Positions 49,701 through 59,721 are shown, counted from the stretch's first letter. The stretch: DNA of 64,000 nt from Rhineura floridana (GCF_030035675.1 NC_084499.1:21741953-21805952); one strand, 5' to 3'. Numbers and translations are program-made. Notes: a model not told the origin generated them from the sequence alone.

Positions 49701-52700
49701 ATAGGGGCAGGCTCCAGCAGCACAGGTGGCGCTTTCTCCCTCTGGGTTCTCTGCCTGGGGAATGCCAGTTCAGCAGCTGCGCTCTCTTGCTCTCTCTCTA
49801 GGCCACTGGGCCAAAATAGCATCCGAGCTGCCCCACCGTTCAGGGACTCAGTGCCTCAGCAAGTGGAAAGTGTTGGTGGGCTATCGGGTAAGTGCAGCTC
49901 CTGGCCACTGTCCAGGCTTCTTCACTCTTTGAAGGGCTCCCAAGCGCAGTCAAGGTCAGGGCCCGGTTCGGCTGTGCCAGGTGGACCTGCAGTTTTGAAA
50001 TGAGGTCTTAGCTATGGGCAAGAGCGACTTGGTGGTCTTCTTGCATTTCTTTCCTAGGGTAGTTGCCAAAATATCATGAGTCCCTTGGGGCACTCGGGTT
50101 GTTTGGCCAAACGGGATTTTCCCTGCCCTTTCTTCGCTCCTCACTTTTATTTAAAGATGGTGGTGCTTGTGTTTACAGCAGGGGCACTCAAACTGTTAGC
50201 CATTGGCTGCTAGTGGTCCGTGGGCTTCGCTCAGGTGCTCCGTGGTGTGTCTGTGAAGAACACTTGAACTGTTTGAATTCTACAGAGTCATATGGAATTC
50301 AGATTGTAGTGCAATAAAATGCAGTATATAGGAACTAAAAGAAGCGAACCGCAGTTAAAATACAGACTTTAGCAGGGCACACTACAATTGCCACAACAGG
50401 CAGGAAAAATAAGTGGTCTGCGAAGACCTTCAGCAGTTTTCAAGTGGGGGGGGGATTTGGGGACCCCTGGAATAAAAAGCAGCCAAAACTGAGAACCGGG
50501 CGTTGCAGCTGCCCCTGCAATTAATTTGTGGTGGTGTTCTTTTCCATTTTTTTAAAAGAGGAATCGGAGGAAGCAGCGGCAGGCTAGCCTTCGTCGGAAG
50601 CAGAAGCATCTCCAGAGGACAAGCCTCGACGTCTCATCCAGCAGCGAAGATTCAGACCTGGAGATGGACCTGCACGAGGAGATCGCAGAAGAAGCAGCAT
50701 CCAAGGCCCGCAAGGCCAAAGCTGCCGCTCGCTGGAGAGTGCCGAGCATCAACCTCTGGGCCCCCACGAGGAAAGACCTGTCGGAAGCCAAGCTGGAGCA
50801 GCTGGCCTCCGTTACTTTGCTTTCCAAGGGCTTTGATGTGAACCGAAAGCGGAGGCCAGTCCCCGGCACTCTGATGGACAAAGTAGAGCCTCAAGCTCCA
50901 GTGGATCCTCCTGCTGGCTTAGAGTCCAGCGTCTCGTCGTCTGCCCGGATTGAAGCGAAGGACCAGTTGGTGGAGGAAGGCAGAAAAGTATGAGCTTTCA
51001 TCTGTCCAGCACAGGAATCCCTGTCCTGCCGTCCCTCCTGGGCTAGGTCTGTGCCGTGCTCCACAGAGAGCAAAGGGAGGCAGCGCCTTCCAAAACTTGC
51101 CTCTGTGTGGAATCTAAGCCAGGCCTGTAACTAAGCTGGTCTTCTCTTCTGTGGCAAATGCCAGTGGCTTCTTGGCTACTAGGTAGGAGGGAAAAGCTTT
51201 TGCCAGCTGCTCCCTTTTTTGCCTTCCAGGCCCACAAATGACCTAAGATCAGTATTTTGCAGACGCAGGTCTGTGATTGGGTTGATGACTGCAAGTTGAT
51301 GAGTTGGTAACTTTGAAATTTGTTCTCACAAGAGGCAGTGATGGCCTTGGAAAGAGGATTAGCCAGATTCCTGGAGGACAAGCTGCTGACCCTCATGGCT
51401 GAGTTCCCCCTCCGCTCTCGGAGGTCGTAGGCCTCTGAATGCCACTTGCTGGGACTCGCACGTAGGGAGAGTTGTTGTGCCACTTGGGGCCCTCTTGCCC
51501 ACTTCCCAGCAGCATTTGGATGGCCACTGTGAAAACAGGATGCTGGACTAGATGGGCCCTGCTGGCCTGACCCAGCAGCCAGGCTCTTCTCGTATTCGGC
51601 AGACTGATTGCAAGGCTGATCCGATTCCTGTGCTAGACACCAACTTCCTTCCCAGATTCTGTGCTTTCTTCCCTAGGATTAGAATCTCTTACTTGGCTGA
51701 CAGGTCTTCTCTTCCTTCTCTTCTGCCTGCAGAATCCCAGAAGGACGAAGGACTCTTGGAGGGTTTCTTTGGCTTATGTGAAATGTGTGTTGAGGAGGAA
51801 CAGCTACGCGCTGCAAAGGAGAAACGTAGGTGCTCCCCCTCCTCCTCCTTAAAGAGCTCCTTTTGGCCCTCTTAGCATTGGGGAAATAAATGTCACTTGC
51901 AGCAGTTGGGCAGCAGGTATTTGTTCTCTCACACATGCACACACCCTTTTCAGTGTGGAATCTCTCCACCCTGCCTGCTGCTGGTTAGAGGCATTCAGTT
52001 CAGACTGGCTTTTGGGCTTCGGGATTGAGTGAGTGTCAGGCAGGGCTTGTCGTGTGTGTTTTAAAGGTGTTTATAAGGCTTTTAATGCAAACTGCTTAAT
52101 TGGAATGTTTTTTTCATTTTTTAATGTTACCCGTCCCAAGGTTGTTGCTGTTTGATAGATTTCTTACCCACCCTTCACCATGAGGTCCCAGGGTGGGTTA
52201 CAACAGTTTAGAAATGCAATGTTAAAACATTACAGGGGAGGGCCGTGGCTCAGTGGCAGAGCAGCTGCTTGGCATGCAGAAGGTCCCAGGTTCAGTCCCC
52301 AGCGGCATCTCCAGGCTGGGCTGGGAAAGGCCCCCTGCCTGGAGAGTGGCTACCAGTCAGTGTAGAGAATACTGAGCTAGATGGACCAATGCTCTCACTT
52401 GATGTTCCTATGAAAGAATAAGGCAGGTCCTAAAACATACCAGGTGTCAAAGGCCAGGGCATGAATTCCAGTCCACGTATGGTGGGTTTCCTAGTGGGCT
52501 CTGGGCTTAAATGGCTTCAGGAAGACGGGGCGTCCTTCTGCTGGAGGCTGGTGACAGGATACACTCCCTCCATTTTCTCTCCCACCGCAGCGAGAAATCT
52601 GGCGGAAGAAGCGTTTTGCCTCCGCTTCACAAACGCTCCCCGGGAGGTCCTTGGCGCCAGCAAGCGGCGAAGGTCAGCCACGCTGCAAGAGAACGAAGGA

Positions 52701-55700
52701 TGGGATGTGGAAGACAACGCTTTGCCGGCGGCTGATGATGGCCGTGACCCCCTGGGCTGGGAGCCTGGTGCAGGGCTGGGCTCTCCGCGTCAAGACGGAA
52801 GCTGCGCGCAAGACCAAAGGTCCCGCCTGCAGCCCAGCCTGGCTGCTTCCAAGCACATTTCACAACGCTCCTCCTCCTCCTCCTCCTCCTCCTCCTCCTC
52901 TGCTGCCGTTGCTGCCGCTTCTTCCTCTGAATTAGGGAGCAAATGAATGATGGCGATTCATTCATTCTTTAGATGCATATCCTGCCCTTCCTCCCAAAGA
53001 GAGACCAGGCGGCAAGCAACTATTGTTAAAACACTAAAAACATCTCTGGAAAACCTCTTTAAAACAATTCCAACACAGATGCAGACTGTCTTGTAAGGGA
53101 TGAGGTTATTTTAGGCTGTCCTGTACTTGCAGAATCAAAACGTAATCTTACACACGTAGAAAGTGCTCCAGATGCTTTTCAACCTGCGTTAAACCAAGAA
53201 CTGTTCAGTCTAGCTACAAGTTCAGTTCAGATTGTAACAATTAAGCCACAGCGAGCCTGGAATGCAGGACCGTGGGGCAGGGCCATCGCTCAGTGGCAGA
53301 GCCCCTGCTCTGCATGCAGAAGGTCCCCAGCTGGGTCCCAGTGGTGTCTCCAGGCAGGGCTGGGGAAGACTTCCCAGTCGGACCTGGAAGCCCATCGTAG
53401 GTAGTGCTGAGCCAAGTGCCACAGTGGTCTGACTTGGGGTGAGGCAGCTTCCTATAGGGGAAGGGCCACTGAGGGAGGTCTGTAGCTCAGTGGCAGAGGA
53501 TGTGTTTGGCATGCAGAAGGGCCCATCCCCAAGGGCACCTCCAGGCGGGGAAAACTGGGAGTCTCCTAAGGGCGTCCCTCCACTTGCCTCCACTGTTTAC
53601 CAGCTAGATTAGGCCCCCTCTTCAGGGAGACCTTCACAACCTGGCTGCGTTGCGTGATATTCCCGGAGGCACCCGGCATCTTGTTTTCTTCGGAGTGGGA
53701 TTTGGGGTGGAGTTTTGCTCCGAGGAGCCCTTCCCATGCACGATGCTCTTCCAAGCCCTCCTGTATATCAGTAACAATATTTGTGAAGACAGAGGTGTGT
53801 GTGTGTCAGACCGGGGCTGCCCTATATGTCCAGGGACAGAATATTGAGCTTTTGAGTTGAGAAGCAGAGCATTGAGGGAAGAGCATGTCCAAAACATTTG
53901 TGGCTAAAACGTTCTTGTTCTGTCTTGGTGGACTCTGTTGTTTTTTCTCCCCCTTTTCCAGCGGAATTCATCTTCAAGCAGCTGCAGACTGCCCGCCTCA
54001 CAAGCACCCCCCTGTTCACCCTCTTCATTCAGGTAGGGGCGTCTGTGTGTCTCCCAGTGGCCACTCTGTTCTCCTCCCCCACCCTGGGAGAGCGAATCCT
54101 GTGTTTTAAAGTATGCCTTTATTTGGGAATAATAATTGCCATGTCAGCCCAGACGTTCTTGACTTGCAACCAAGCAAATTGCAAAGTGTGGTGTGGTCAT
54201 TTATCATTTTGAGCAGATTTGCTAGAAAAGAATATTGTAGACCAGTTCATCCCCTGACGAAGGCCAAACTACTGAGTGGCCGATATGCGTTGGGTTTTTG
54301 TTAAAATAAACATTTTCTTCAAGCATTTTGGGGTTCCCCCTTTTTTTCTCCTTTTGCTTTTGGATGCTTGCCACCTTCTGCTGCTGGCAAAATGCAGTCA
54401 CCCAGTTATTGGTTGTTGAGGAATGGTTGGCACATGCCGCCCCAGGTCTTGGTGCCTGCTGGCCTTGTTGCCTGTGCAGTTCCCAAGTTTCCCACTTTAT
54501 TTATTTATTTATTTATTCGACATCAGTCGCTTATCTGGCTGACTTGTCAGCCACTCTAAGCGACGTACAAAACAGAACATGTAAACATCAAAACATTACG
54601 AGACTAACAATAAAAACTAACAATAACGTAAAAGCAACAAGTTCCAATAACAATAGGGCTTCTCTCCTGTATAGTCCAGTGGTGTAACTGCTGGTGATGA
54701 GCTTCAAAGACCTGAACGGTTTGGGACTGAATTGCTTAGAGGATCACCTGCACTCACTTGCATCAATAGGCCCTGCCCTTTGAGATCTGTCTTGGAGAGC
54801 TTGCAGGGAAGGAAGGAAGGAAGGAAGGAAGGCCCTTGACATCAGACCTTCATGTTGGTGGCCCTGGCACCTGTGGGACTTGATTCTTGGGGTGGCTTCA
54901 AAAGGGAAAGACAATTGCATGGAGGATATTTATATTTATGTATTTAATGTGTTGAAAGTCTCTTGAGAGACCTTTGGGTAACAAGTGACTAACAAGCCTA
55001 ATAAATAAGAATAAGACAGCTATGAATGGCTACTAGACACAATGGCCGTTGGAGCCAGGATGCCTCTCATACCAGTTGTTGGGGACACAAGTGGGGAGAG
55101 TTACTGTTGTGCTCAGGTCCTGCTTGCAAGCTTCCCAGAGGCATTATTTGTATCGTATTTATTTATTTAATATATATCACCAGCTGTCCTTCATCCTAAG
55201 CTCTCAGGGTGATTTACAGCCATTTAAAATACAGCATTAAGAACGTTTTTAATAATTACTATCAGAAAAGCAAGGTGGGTCCTAAAAATATGCATCTCAG
55301 GTGTTCAAGGCCAGGGTCACGTGGTGTGTCTGGTTGGCCACTGTGAAGGTACTAGACTAGCTGGGCCTTTGGCCTGACCAGCTCCAGGGCTGCTCTTGCG
55401 CTGTTCTTGTCATCACATGTGGGCTGCTCTTGCTTGTTTCAAGTCTGTCCTTTCTGTGGCGCAGAGTTTGCGTGGCCTGACACTGAATGCAGGACACGCC
55501 TTTTCTTGCAGCTGCTACGTATCGATGTTGACGGCTGCATGAAAGTCATCCACAAGAGGAGGACGCGGCAGGCAGAGCTCCTGAGGACGGCCGTCGTGGG
55601 TGCAGGAAGGACGGAGCAGGTGGGCCCCTTCCTCCTCTCGTCATGCCTTTTTTCCAAACCGTGCAGTGTTGCCTAGAACTCCTTAATGTGACTAGACAGC

Positions 55701-58700
55701 TGGGATTCATGCGCCAGGGCACACGGCACTTTTGGGTGCTGAGCAGGAGCTGCGCATTCCTCTCCCGACGTGAGACTTGGAAACTTGAGGGTTGCTCTTT
55801 TTTTAAATAGAGCTACATCAGTTAGATTTTGGGGTTTTTTCCATTCGGTCTCTGTTCCACCGCTTGTAGCTTGGATAGAGTTCAGTGGTGGAGCCTCTGC
55901 CTTGCATGCAGAAGGTTCCAGGTTCAGTCACCAGTCCAGGTAGGGCTGCGGAAGACTCCTCTTTGGAACCCCAAAGTGTTGCTGCCTGTTAGTGTTGGCA
56001 GTACTGAGCAGGGGTCTGACTTGGTATACAGCAGTACATTCCTGTGATGCTCCCCCTCCGATGAGACGCTTTGGCTTTCGGTGGCACAGGCATCCAGCGT
56101 GGTGCTCTCAGGGGTTGGACTTCCACTCCCATCATTCCTGACCAGCGCCTCTCCTGGCTGGGTTTGATGGGAGCTGAAGTCCAGCAACGTCTGAGGGAAG
56201 GCTGCTCTGGTCAAGTGCATGGAACGCCGCTCTCCAGGGGAGGGGACATTGCTTGGCAGTGGAGCACGTGCGTTGCATGCAGCAGATCCCAGGGTCAATT
56301 CTTGGCATCCCCAATTTTGAAGGATCATGTGAACTCCGTCTGGGACCCGCAAGAGCTGCTTGCAGTCAGACCAAAGACAGCCAGCATGGTCCCCTCCCTG
56401 TGCCGTTGGACTACAACTCCCGTCATCCTTGGCCGTGCTGGCCAAGGGTGATGGGAAGTCCAGAGACTCCTAGAGGGCCAGATCCATGGCAGTGGTGGCT
56501 GGGCAGGAGTGTGTGTGTGTGCGTGTGTGCGTGCGTGTGCGTAGGTCAACTTTGTCTGCCACCCAAAGTGACTCATTCCTCTCCTCCTTTTGTAGGCCTC
56601 TGCTGCCCAAGATGCGAAAGGTATTTGTCCCTCTCTGTTGCTTCTGATGTGGCTGTGGGGCTGACGATCTACACACAGTGCTGTTCAGGGGGTGGGGAAG
56701 CGTGGCCCACCTTTGCTCTTGCCAGCCCTTGGCTTCACCTGGCCTGGGCCCATGTGCCAGTCTGCTCAGCTGCCCTGGCAGGGGCTGATGGGAGTTGCAG
56801 TCCAGGACACCTGCAGGGCACCAGGTGTGCCAAGGCTGCCGTGGACAGCAGCACTTATTTCGGGATGTTTGCCCTGCACAGAGGCTGACTCAGGTGCCCT
56901 CACACCCTTGAACTCAGTTGCTCCCCTCCTTGCTGAATCCTCTTCCTCTCCCTCTGCCCAGCCCAGCCCAGCGTCTTCCAGATGGCCAGTCTGCTTCCCG
57001 GCAAGAAGCTCATCCCTCTGAAAGCCAAAGAGGGACCCGTCCCTCCTTCTTCCCGGAGGGCCCTTTCGCCGCCTCGCCCGCCGCCCAAGCCCAAAACCGT
57101 CTCAGAGCTGCTGCGGGAGAAGCGGCTGCGGGAGGCGAAGGCCAAGAAGGCTGAGCAGAAGAGGCTCCTCTTGGCTCCGCGGCTGCTGCTGCCCCCTTCT
57201 GTGATCATCCAGCAGCCGCAAACGGCTGTGGCCGCCCAGGCGGCAAGCGGGCTGCCCAACCCCAACGCGTCGCCCGTGCCGTACCAACCCTCTCCTGTCG
57301 CCGTTTCCGTGGCCCCAGCACTGGGAGATCATACGGCATCCCTGCAAGAGGCTGCAAGCCGCTCTCGGGAAATGCGGACGCTGGCCAACGGCGGAGGAGA
57401 GGACTCCTCTAGGGAGGGCAGTCAAGTCACAGGGGGGGCTAGTGCCGCTGCTGCCCCTCCGTTGCCAGTGCCTGCAGCAGCAGCTCCCGCTCCAGCGGCC
57501 TCTCCGGGCCCGGCCATCATCAAGGAGGCTCCGGGCCCATCTCCAGCTTCCTGTGCCCAGGGGCTCCTTGGCTCTCGGCAGAACCTGGCCCGTTCAGTGC
57601 CCACCATGGTGGTGGCAGCCTCCCAGCCTGGCCCCAGTGCCCTTCCCAAGCAGATCCTCCCCATTACCTGGGTGTTGACCCCACAGGGCCTGATTCCCAT
57701 GACAATTGTCAGCATTCCCAATCACGGGACCCCGCCGCCACCCCCCACAGTTAGCCCTGGAGCGTCTCCAAATCCTGCCCAGGCTGCCAAGGCACTTTCT
57801 TCCCACAAGGTTCCAGCGGCATCCGGGACAAGTACCCCACCCCCAGGAGCCCCACTGCAAGGCTCCTCTTGCAGCAGCCCACAGGATGACAATGGGGGCT
57901 CTCGGCAAAGCAACTCAAGTGCTCCATCTTCTGTTCCCCTCCCTCCTGCAGCCTTGAGCCTGCTGCCCGCTCCTTGCCCCCTGGCACCCCCCCTGCTGCC
58001 TGCCATTTCCTTGGGGAGTGCCCAGCCTGGCGTCCCTCCTCCTGCGCTCTTGAAGCTGGCCCCCCTTCAGAGCCAGGCCTTGGGGCATGCCCTGCACTCT
58101 GCCCCTCCGGGCGTAGTCAAGGACCCCCCTGCTGGCCCAGGGACCCAGTCCCGCACTGTGTACACTGCCCCACTGCCTCCCCTGCTGCGGGAGGAGAAGG
58201 TCTCCCCTGACTACAGTCTCATCTCTCTAGAAGATGTGTCGGCGGTGAGGGAGTGGGCCAAGGGGGGGCCGGGGGGCCAGGCTGCCACGCCAAGGACCCG
58301 CCTGCCTGACCTGCCCCCTTTCCTGTCTAGCTTGAAAACTCTCTCTGTGCTGCTGCTGAACAAGGAGGCTCTTGAGCGCAGTGCTTCGACCCTTGTGACC
58401 CCCGGAGGGCAGGAGGGGGAGCCTGTTGGGCCAGACTGGAACGCCACGCTCCTGAGGAGACTGGTGCGGGAGAGGCTCCAGGACAACCCTGCCTACCAGC
58501 TCCTGAAAGGCAGGTTCTTGGCAGCGTTTACCTTCCCAGCTGCCCTTGCAGCCCGGCCTCCGTCCCGGGTGACAACCACGCTCTCCGGTGGCCGGTGGGG
58601 CGAAAGCAGCAGCTACGGGGAAGACTCTTCCTCCTCATCGCCATCATCATCATCAGAGGAGGAGGAGGAGGAGGAAGAGGAAGGCAGGGATGCTGGGAGA

Positions 58701-59653
58701 GAACCCTCTGGAGCAGCTGCGAGGGAGCCCAGAGAGGCGGCTGATGCCCTTGCGGAGCAGGAGGTAAATGGCTGGGGCTGGCGGAGGCAGCTCAGAGCTC
58801 CACGGGGAAACCTGCTGATGCTGCCCACCCACCCGCTCTCATTGGAGCTCAGGTTCTCCCTTTGAATTCGGTGGTATTGAGAGGAGCGGGCAGAGGAACC
58901 CAGGGAGGCGGAGCTGTGGGGTGCCAGAGCCCAGAGGTCTGCTTCTAGGTCTGTTTTAGTGACCGAGAAGACAATCGTACCACTGAAACCACCACGGCTT
59001 CTTGCCCCAAAGAAGTTTAAGGCTGCCAAGCGTTGCTAGGAGATCCTCTGTTCCCCTCACAGAGCTACGATTCCCAGGGTGGTTTCCCAGGAACTTTGGG
59101 AACTGCAGCTGCTGTACGGCTGGGCATCTTTTCCGCTTCCCCTTAAGCATATTGTTGGAAATCTGCTGGCACTCTGCTTTCCTTGCCCCGTGCCCCCAGT
59201 GGCCATCTGGCAAGTGTGCCACTTGAGTAATCATCAGAGGGGGGAGAGAGGATGAAACTCCCAGCTGCTTGAAATGAGATGTACTCCAAGTGTCCTTTTT
59301 GATGAGAATTCCCATGTTACAAAGTGCTCCCAAGGAAGGCTTTGGTCCAAAACGCACCAGGCCTGGAGTTAGTTTCGTTTCAAGCATCTGGGAGTTTCTT
59401 CCTCCTCTTCCCCCCCCCCCGCCCCTTGTTAGTGGGGCTTTCCTAGTTTTATGGTTGGCATTTTGCTTTGTCCGTGGGGGATAACTGGCCCGCCGCCTGG
59501 GGGGCTGGCAGACGGTGGCCTTATCCCCTTACCCTGTGAGTCCCTCTCTCTCACTTGCAGGAGGCAGGCGCAGACAGCACAGGCTCGGACCAGTCTGGGG
59601 CTCTCGGGTTCCGAAGAAGCTCCCGGCTCCAGACGAGGAGGAGACAGCGGTGA
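37791..59653 (+). CDS. SNAPC4: snRNA-activating protein complex subunit 4 (SNAP190), 1452 aa, 22 coding exons
   Basis: SNAPC4 is the largest SNAPc subunit and binds the proximal sequence element of pol II and pol III snRNA genes. Exons: 37791-37932, 39409-39446, 41285-41452, 42575-42700, 43169-43247, 43503-43584, 44113-44217, 44343-44415, 44577-44741, 45641-45788, 47322-47428, 47744-47838, 49277-49371, 49802-49887, 50559-50987, 51733-51825, 52591-52819, 53962-54032, 55512-55619, 56596-56620, 56962-58763, 59561-59653. All phases close (human 1469 aa). Myb repeats begin at W298, W350, W405 and W457, after a half repeat near RDWEKI (about 262), giving the family's 4.5 repeats. A Ser/Glu stretch and basic tracts follow. 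PKPKTVSELLREKRLRE (about 863-879) and LQDNPAYQLL match the human C-terminal half, whose end binds SNAPC2. The C-terminus is a basic QTRRRQR. The exon 17 donor (AAAG|GTCCCG) is weak, and exon 20 is only 25 nt. Confidence 0.94.
38115..38265 (+). mobile_element. tRNA-headed SINE, 5'-truncated (SNAPC4 intron 1)
   Basis: Begins at the B-box region (CCTGGTTCATATCC) and runs to GGTATAAGGCAGTTTCCTA. The A-box end is absent. Confidence 0.6.
38345..39131 (+). mobile_element. BovB (RTE-clade) LINE, RT fragment plus 3' end (SNAPC4 intron 1)
   Basis: Reads QAGFRKGRGTRDDIANI, then FIDYSKAFDCVDHGKLWNAL, then TDWFPIGKGVRR, then the catalytic block NLRYADDTIILAE. After about 38,930 it jumps to the ORF end (RRWIDSVKEATDLNLQDLNR), so roughly the middle of the RT-to-end region is deleted. 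It ends in (ACA)n at 39,117-39,131. Several frame breaks make it inactive. BovB is widespread in squamates and is the classic horizontally transferred LINE. Confidence 0.85.
39508..39709. mobile_element. Short inverted-repeat DNA transposon (202 bp) in SNAPC4 intron 2
   Basis: The left end CAGTAGGGCCC and the right end GGGCCCTGACTG are imperfect inverted repeats. Internal blocks CCCCACTCATACGATGG and CTGTATGAGTGGGGCC are also inverted. It has no coding capacity. The CAGT-type ends suggest a hAT or piggyBac-like relative, but the flanks show no clear target duplication. Confidence 0.6.
40051..40275 (+). mobile_element. Sauria-type tRNA SINE, near full length (SNAPC4 intron 2)
   Basis: The tRNA head AGTGTGGCATAGTGGTTAAG carries an A box and GGTTTGAGCCCC a B box. 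The body reads GAAGCTCCCTGGGTGACC, CACTGCCTCTCAGCCTCAG and CCTCTGAATACCACTTACC. The tail GTCGCCGTAAGTCGGGATC then AACTTGAAGGC resembles the BovB 3' end at 39,080, consistent with BovB-driven mobility. Confidence 0.85.
40300..41040. other. SNAPC4 intron 2 remainder: LINE-like 3' tails on both strands
   Basis: 40,370-40,450 and 40,500-40,575 show GCCGCTCTGAGC- and AAACTACTCTGAGCC-type endings followed by AATAATAA tails (plus strand). 40,720-40,810 shows the inverse (TTTATTTATTCAGAGC). The exact LINE family is uncertain (L2/CR1-like). No exon is seen before 41,285. Confidence 0.45.
42275..42500 (-). mobile_element. CR1/L2-like LINE 3' end, antisense (SNAPC4 intron 3)
   Basis: GCTGGATCAGGCCAAAGGGG, then TTCTCACAGTGGCCAACCAG, then CCTCCAACAGTGGTGGCAG, the inverse of the tail at 33,370. 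It ends about 75 bp before exon 4. Confidence 0.65.
42895..43025. repeat. Palindromic DNA-transposon derivative, family A (SNAPC4 intron 4)
   Basis: GTGGCTAACCTGCAGCTTTCC at the left, GCTGGGGCTGATGGGAAC in the centre, and an ACATTGAGGAGGCCACAG inverse end. Confidence 0.55.
44848..45027 (-). mobile_element. tRNA-headed SINE (SNAPC4 intron 9)
   Basis: Inverse orientation: CTGCCTTATACCTAATCAG at the left; TACCTGGAAATGCCGGGGAC and GGGACCTTCAGCGTGCCAAG at the right, near the tRNA head. Confidence 0.65.
45392..45478. repeat. Three tandem copies of a 29-bp unit
   Basis: The unit starts GGCATTCCACCAGCAGAATA and repeats without spacers at 45,392, 45,421 and 45,450. The third copy has one substitution and a shortened end. 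It lies 163 bp upstream of SNAPC4 exon 10. The unit is not related to the neighbouring SINE. Confidence 0.9.
47030..47100 (-). mobile_element. CR1/L2-like LINE tail fragment
   Basis: TGCTGGATCAGACCAAAGGC and AGTCCAGCATTTCATCTC match the inverse of the extreme 3' end of the element at 33,370. Confidence 0.5.
47553..47700 (-). mobile_element. tRNA-headed SINE (SNAPC4 intron 11)
   Basis: GCTGCCTTATACCAAGTCAA, ACTGACTGGCAGCAGCTCTC and GGACCTTCTGCTTGC, ending in CACTGAGCTATGG, the inverted A box. Confidence 0.65.
48185..48382 (-). mobile_element. tRNA-headed SINE (SNAPC4 intron 12)
   Basis: GGAAGCTACCTTATACCGAG, CACTGACTGGCAGTGGCTG, and GAACCTGGGATCTTTTGC near the inverted B box. One of the more complete minus-strand copies. 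Confidence 0.7.
48940..49112 (+). mobile_element. CR1/L2-like LINE 3' end (SNAPC4 intron 12)
   Basis: GAATACCAGTTGCCAGGAAG, GGCTGGCCACTGGGAGAAC and GGTCCAGATGGGCCC. Adjacent family C (48,748) and family A (48,843) pieces make this intron a repeat cluster. Confidence 0.6.
49570..49688. repeat. Palindromic DNA-transposon derivative, family A (SNAPC4 intron 13)
   Basis: GGTCCTGTGGCTCTCCAGATG at the left and CATCTTGTGGAGGCCCCCAC at the right are inverted ends. The AACTCCCATCA core is diverged. Confidence 0.6.
51340..51595 (+). mobile_element. CR1/L2-like LINE 3' end (SNAPC4 intron 15)
   Basis: ORF2-end remnant (GGCAGTGATGGCCTTGG), then GGATGGCCACTGTGAAAACA, GGATGCTGGACTAGATGG and CAGGCTCTTCTCG. 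It ends 138 bp before exon 16. Confidence 0.65.
52234..52412 (+). mobile_element. tRNA-headed SINE, near full length (SNAPC4 intron 16)
   Basis: Head GCCGTGGCTCAGTGGCAGAG, GGCATGCAGAAGGTCCCAGG, B box GGTTCAGTCCC, and end ACTGAGCTAGATGGACCAAT. The pol III boxes are well kept. Confidence 0.75.
52868..52904. repeat. (CTC)n microsatellite just inside SNAPC4 intron 17
   Basis: About eleven CTC/CCT triplets start some 50 bp past the inferred exon 17 donor. If the intron were retained, they would extend the reading frame with a proline run up to a TAG at 52,936. Confidence 0.85.
53275..53570 (+). mobile_element. Two tRNA-headed SINEs in tandem (SNAPC4 intron 17)
   Basis: The first copy, 53,275-53,455, is complete in outline (ATCGCTCAGTGGCAGAGCC to GTGAGGCAGCTTCC). 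A second head starts at 53,471 (GTCTGTAGCTCAGTGGCAG) and breaks off after the CACCTCCAGGCGGGG block. Both have the same orientation. Confidence 0.65.
54495..54620 (-). mobile_element. L2-like LINE 3' end (SNAPC4 intron 18)
   Basis: (TTTA)n, then TCAGTCGCTTATCTGGC, then CCACTCTAAGCGACGTAC and AACATCAAAACATTA: the inverse of a LINE tail ending in a TAAA repeat. The family assignment is by general resemblance only. Confidence 0.45.
54811..54832. repeat. (GGAA)n microsatellite
   Basis: About five GGAA units in SNAPC4 intron 18. Confidence 0.9.
55020..55410 (+). mobile_element. CR1/L2-like LINE tail interrupted by a second LINE tail
   Basis: The outer element runs from ATGAATGGCTACTAGACACA to GCTTCCCAGAGGCAT and resumes with TCTGGTTGGCCACTGTGAAG near 55,327. 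The inner 55,150-55,315 piece begins TATTTATTTAATATATATCA, has CTCTCAGGGTGATTTACAGC, and is in the opposite sense. This nesting gives relative ages, the inner being younger. Confidence 0.55.
55870..56045 (+). mobile_element. tRNA-headed SINE (SNAPC4 intron 19)
   Basis: AGTTCAGTGGTGGAGCC head, TTGCATGCAGAAGGTTCCAG, GGTTCAGTCACC B box, and a TTGGTATACAGCAG end. Confidence 0.6.
56085..56482. mobile_element. Family A palindrome / SINE / family A palindrome stack (SNAPC4 intron 19)
   Basis: Family A at 56,085-56,198, a plus-strand tRNA-headed SINE at 56,245-56,375 (CAGTGGAGCACGTGCGTTGC head), and family A again at 56,375-56,482 (ACTACAACTCCCGTCATCC). A (GT)n run follows at 56,509-56,545. Confidence 0.55.
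56735..56828. repeat. Family A palindrome, partial (SNAPC4 intron 20)
   Basis: GGCAGGGGCTGATGGGAGTT, then GCAGTCCAGGACACCTGC and AGGGCACCAGGTG, 135 bp before the large SNAPC4 exon 21. Confidence 0.55.
59035..59112. repeat. Palindromic repeat, family B (SNAPC4 last intron)
   Basis: GCTAGGAGATCCTCTGTTCC, CAGAGCTACGATTCCCAGGG and TTTGGGAACTGCAG. The two arms again resemble ZNF143-type cores. Confidence 0.6.
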
Positions 59654-59721
59654 CGGGAGCAGCCGCTTGGACTTGTGGCCTCTCTCTGGCTGAGCCGAGT
59701 AAGAGCGACGTCAACACGATG

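Noticed and set aside
51552-51875. Open frame over SNAPC4 exon 16 reading ...ESQKDEGLLEGFFGLC
   Set aside because: The phase set by exons 15 and 17 selects the other frame (SWRVSLAYVKCVLRRNSYAL). That frame also resembles the VETVLRVLRANT region of human SNAPC4.
52234-52412. Possible genuine tRNA gene (A and B boxes present)
   Set aside because: The boxes belong to a SINE head followed by a non-tRNA body and tail, repeated more than a dozen times in the window. No cloverleaf is complete.
56982-58865. A 627-codon uninterrupted frame that looks like a single-exon gene
   Set aside because: It is SNAPC4 exon 21. The frame joins exon 20 in phase, carries PKPKTVSELL and LQDNPAYQLL as in human SNAPC4, and leaves the gene at a GTAAAT donor at 58,764.
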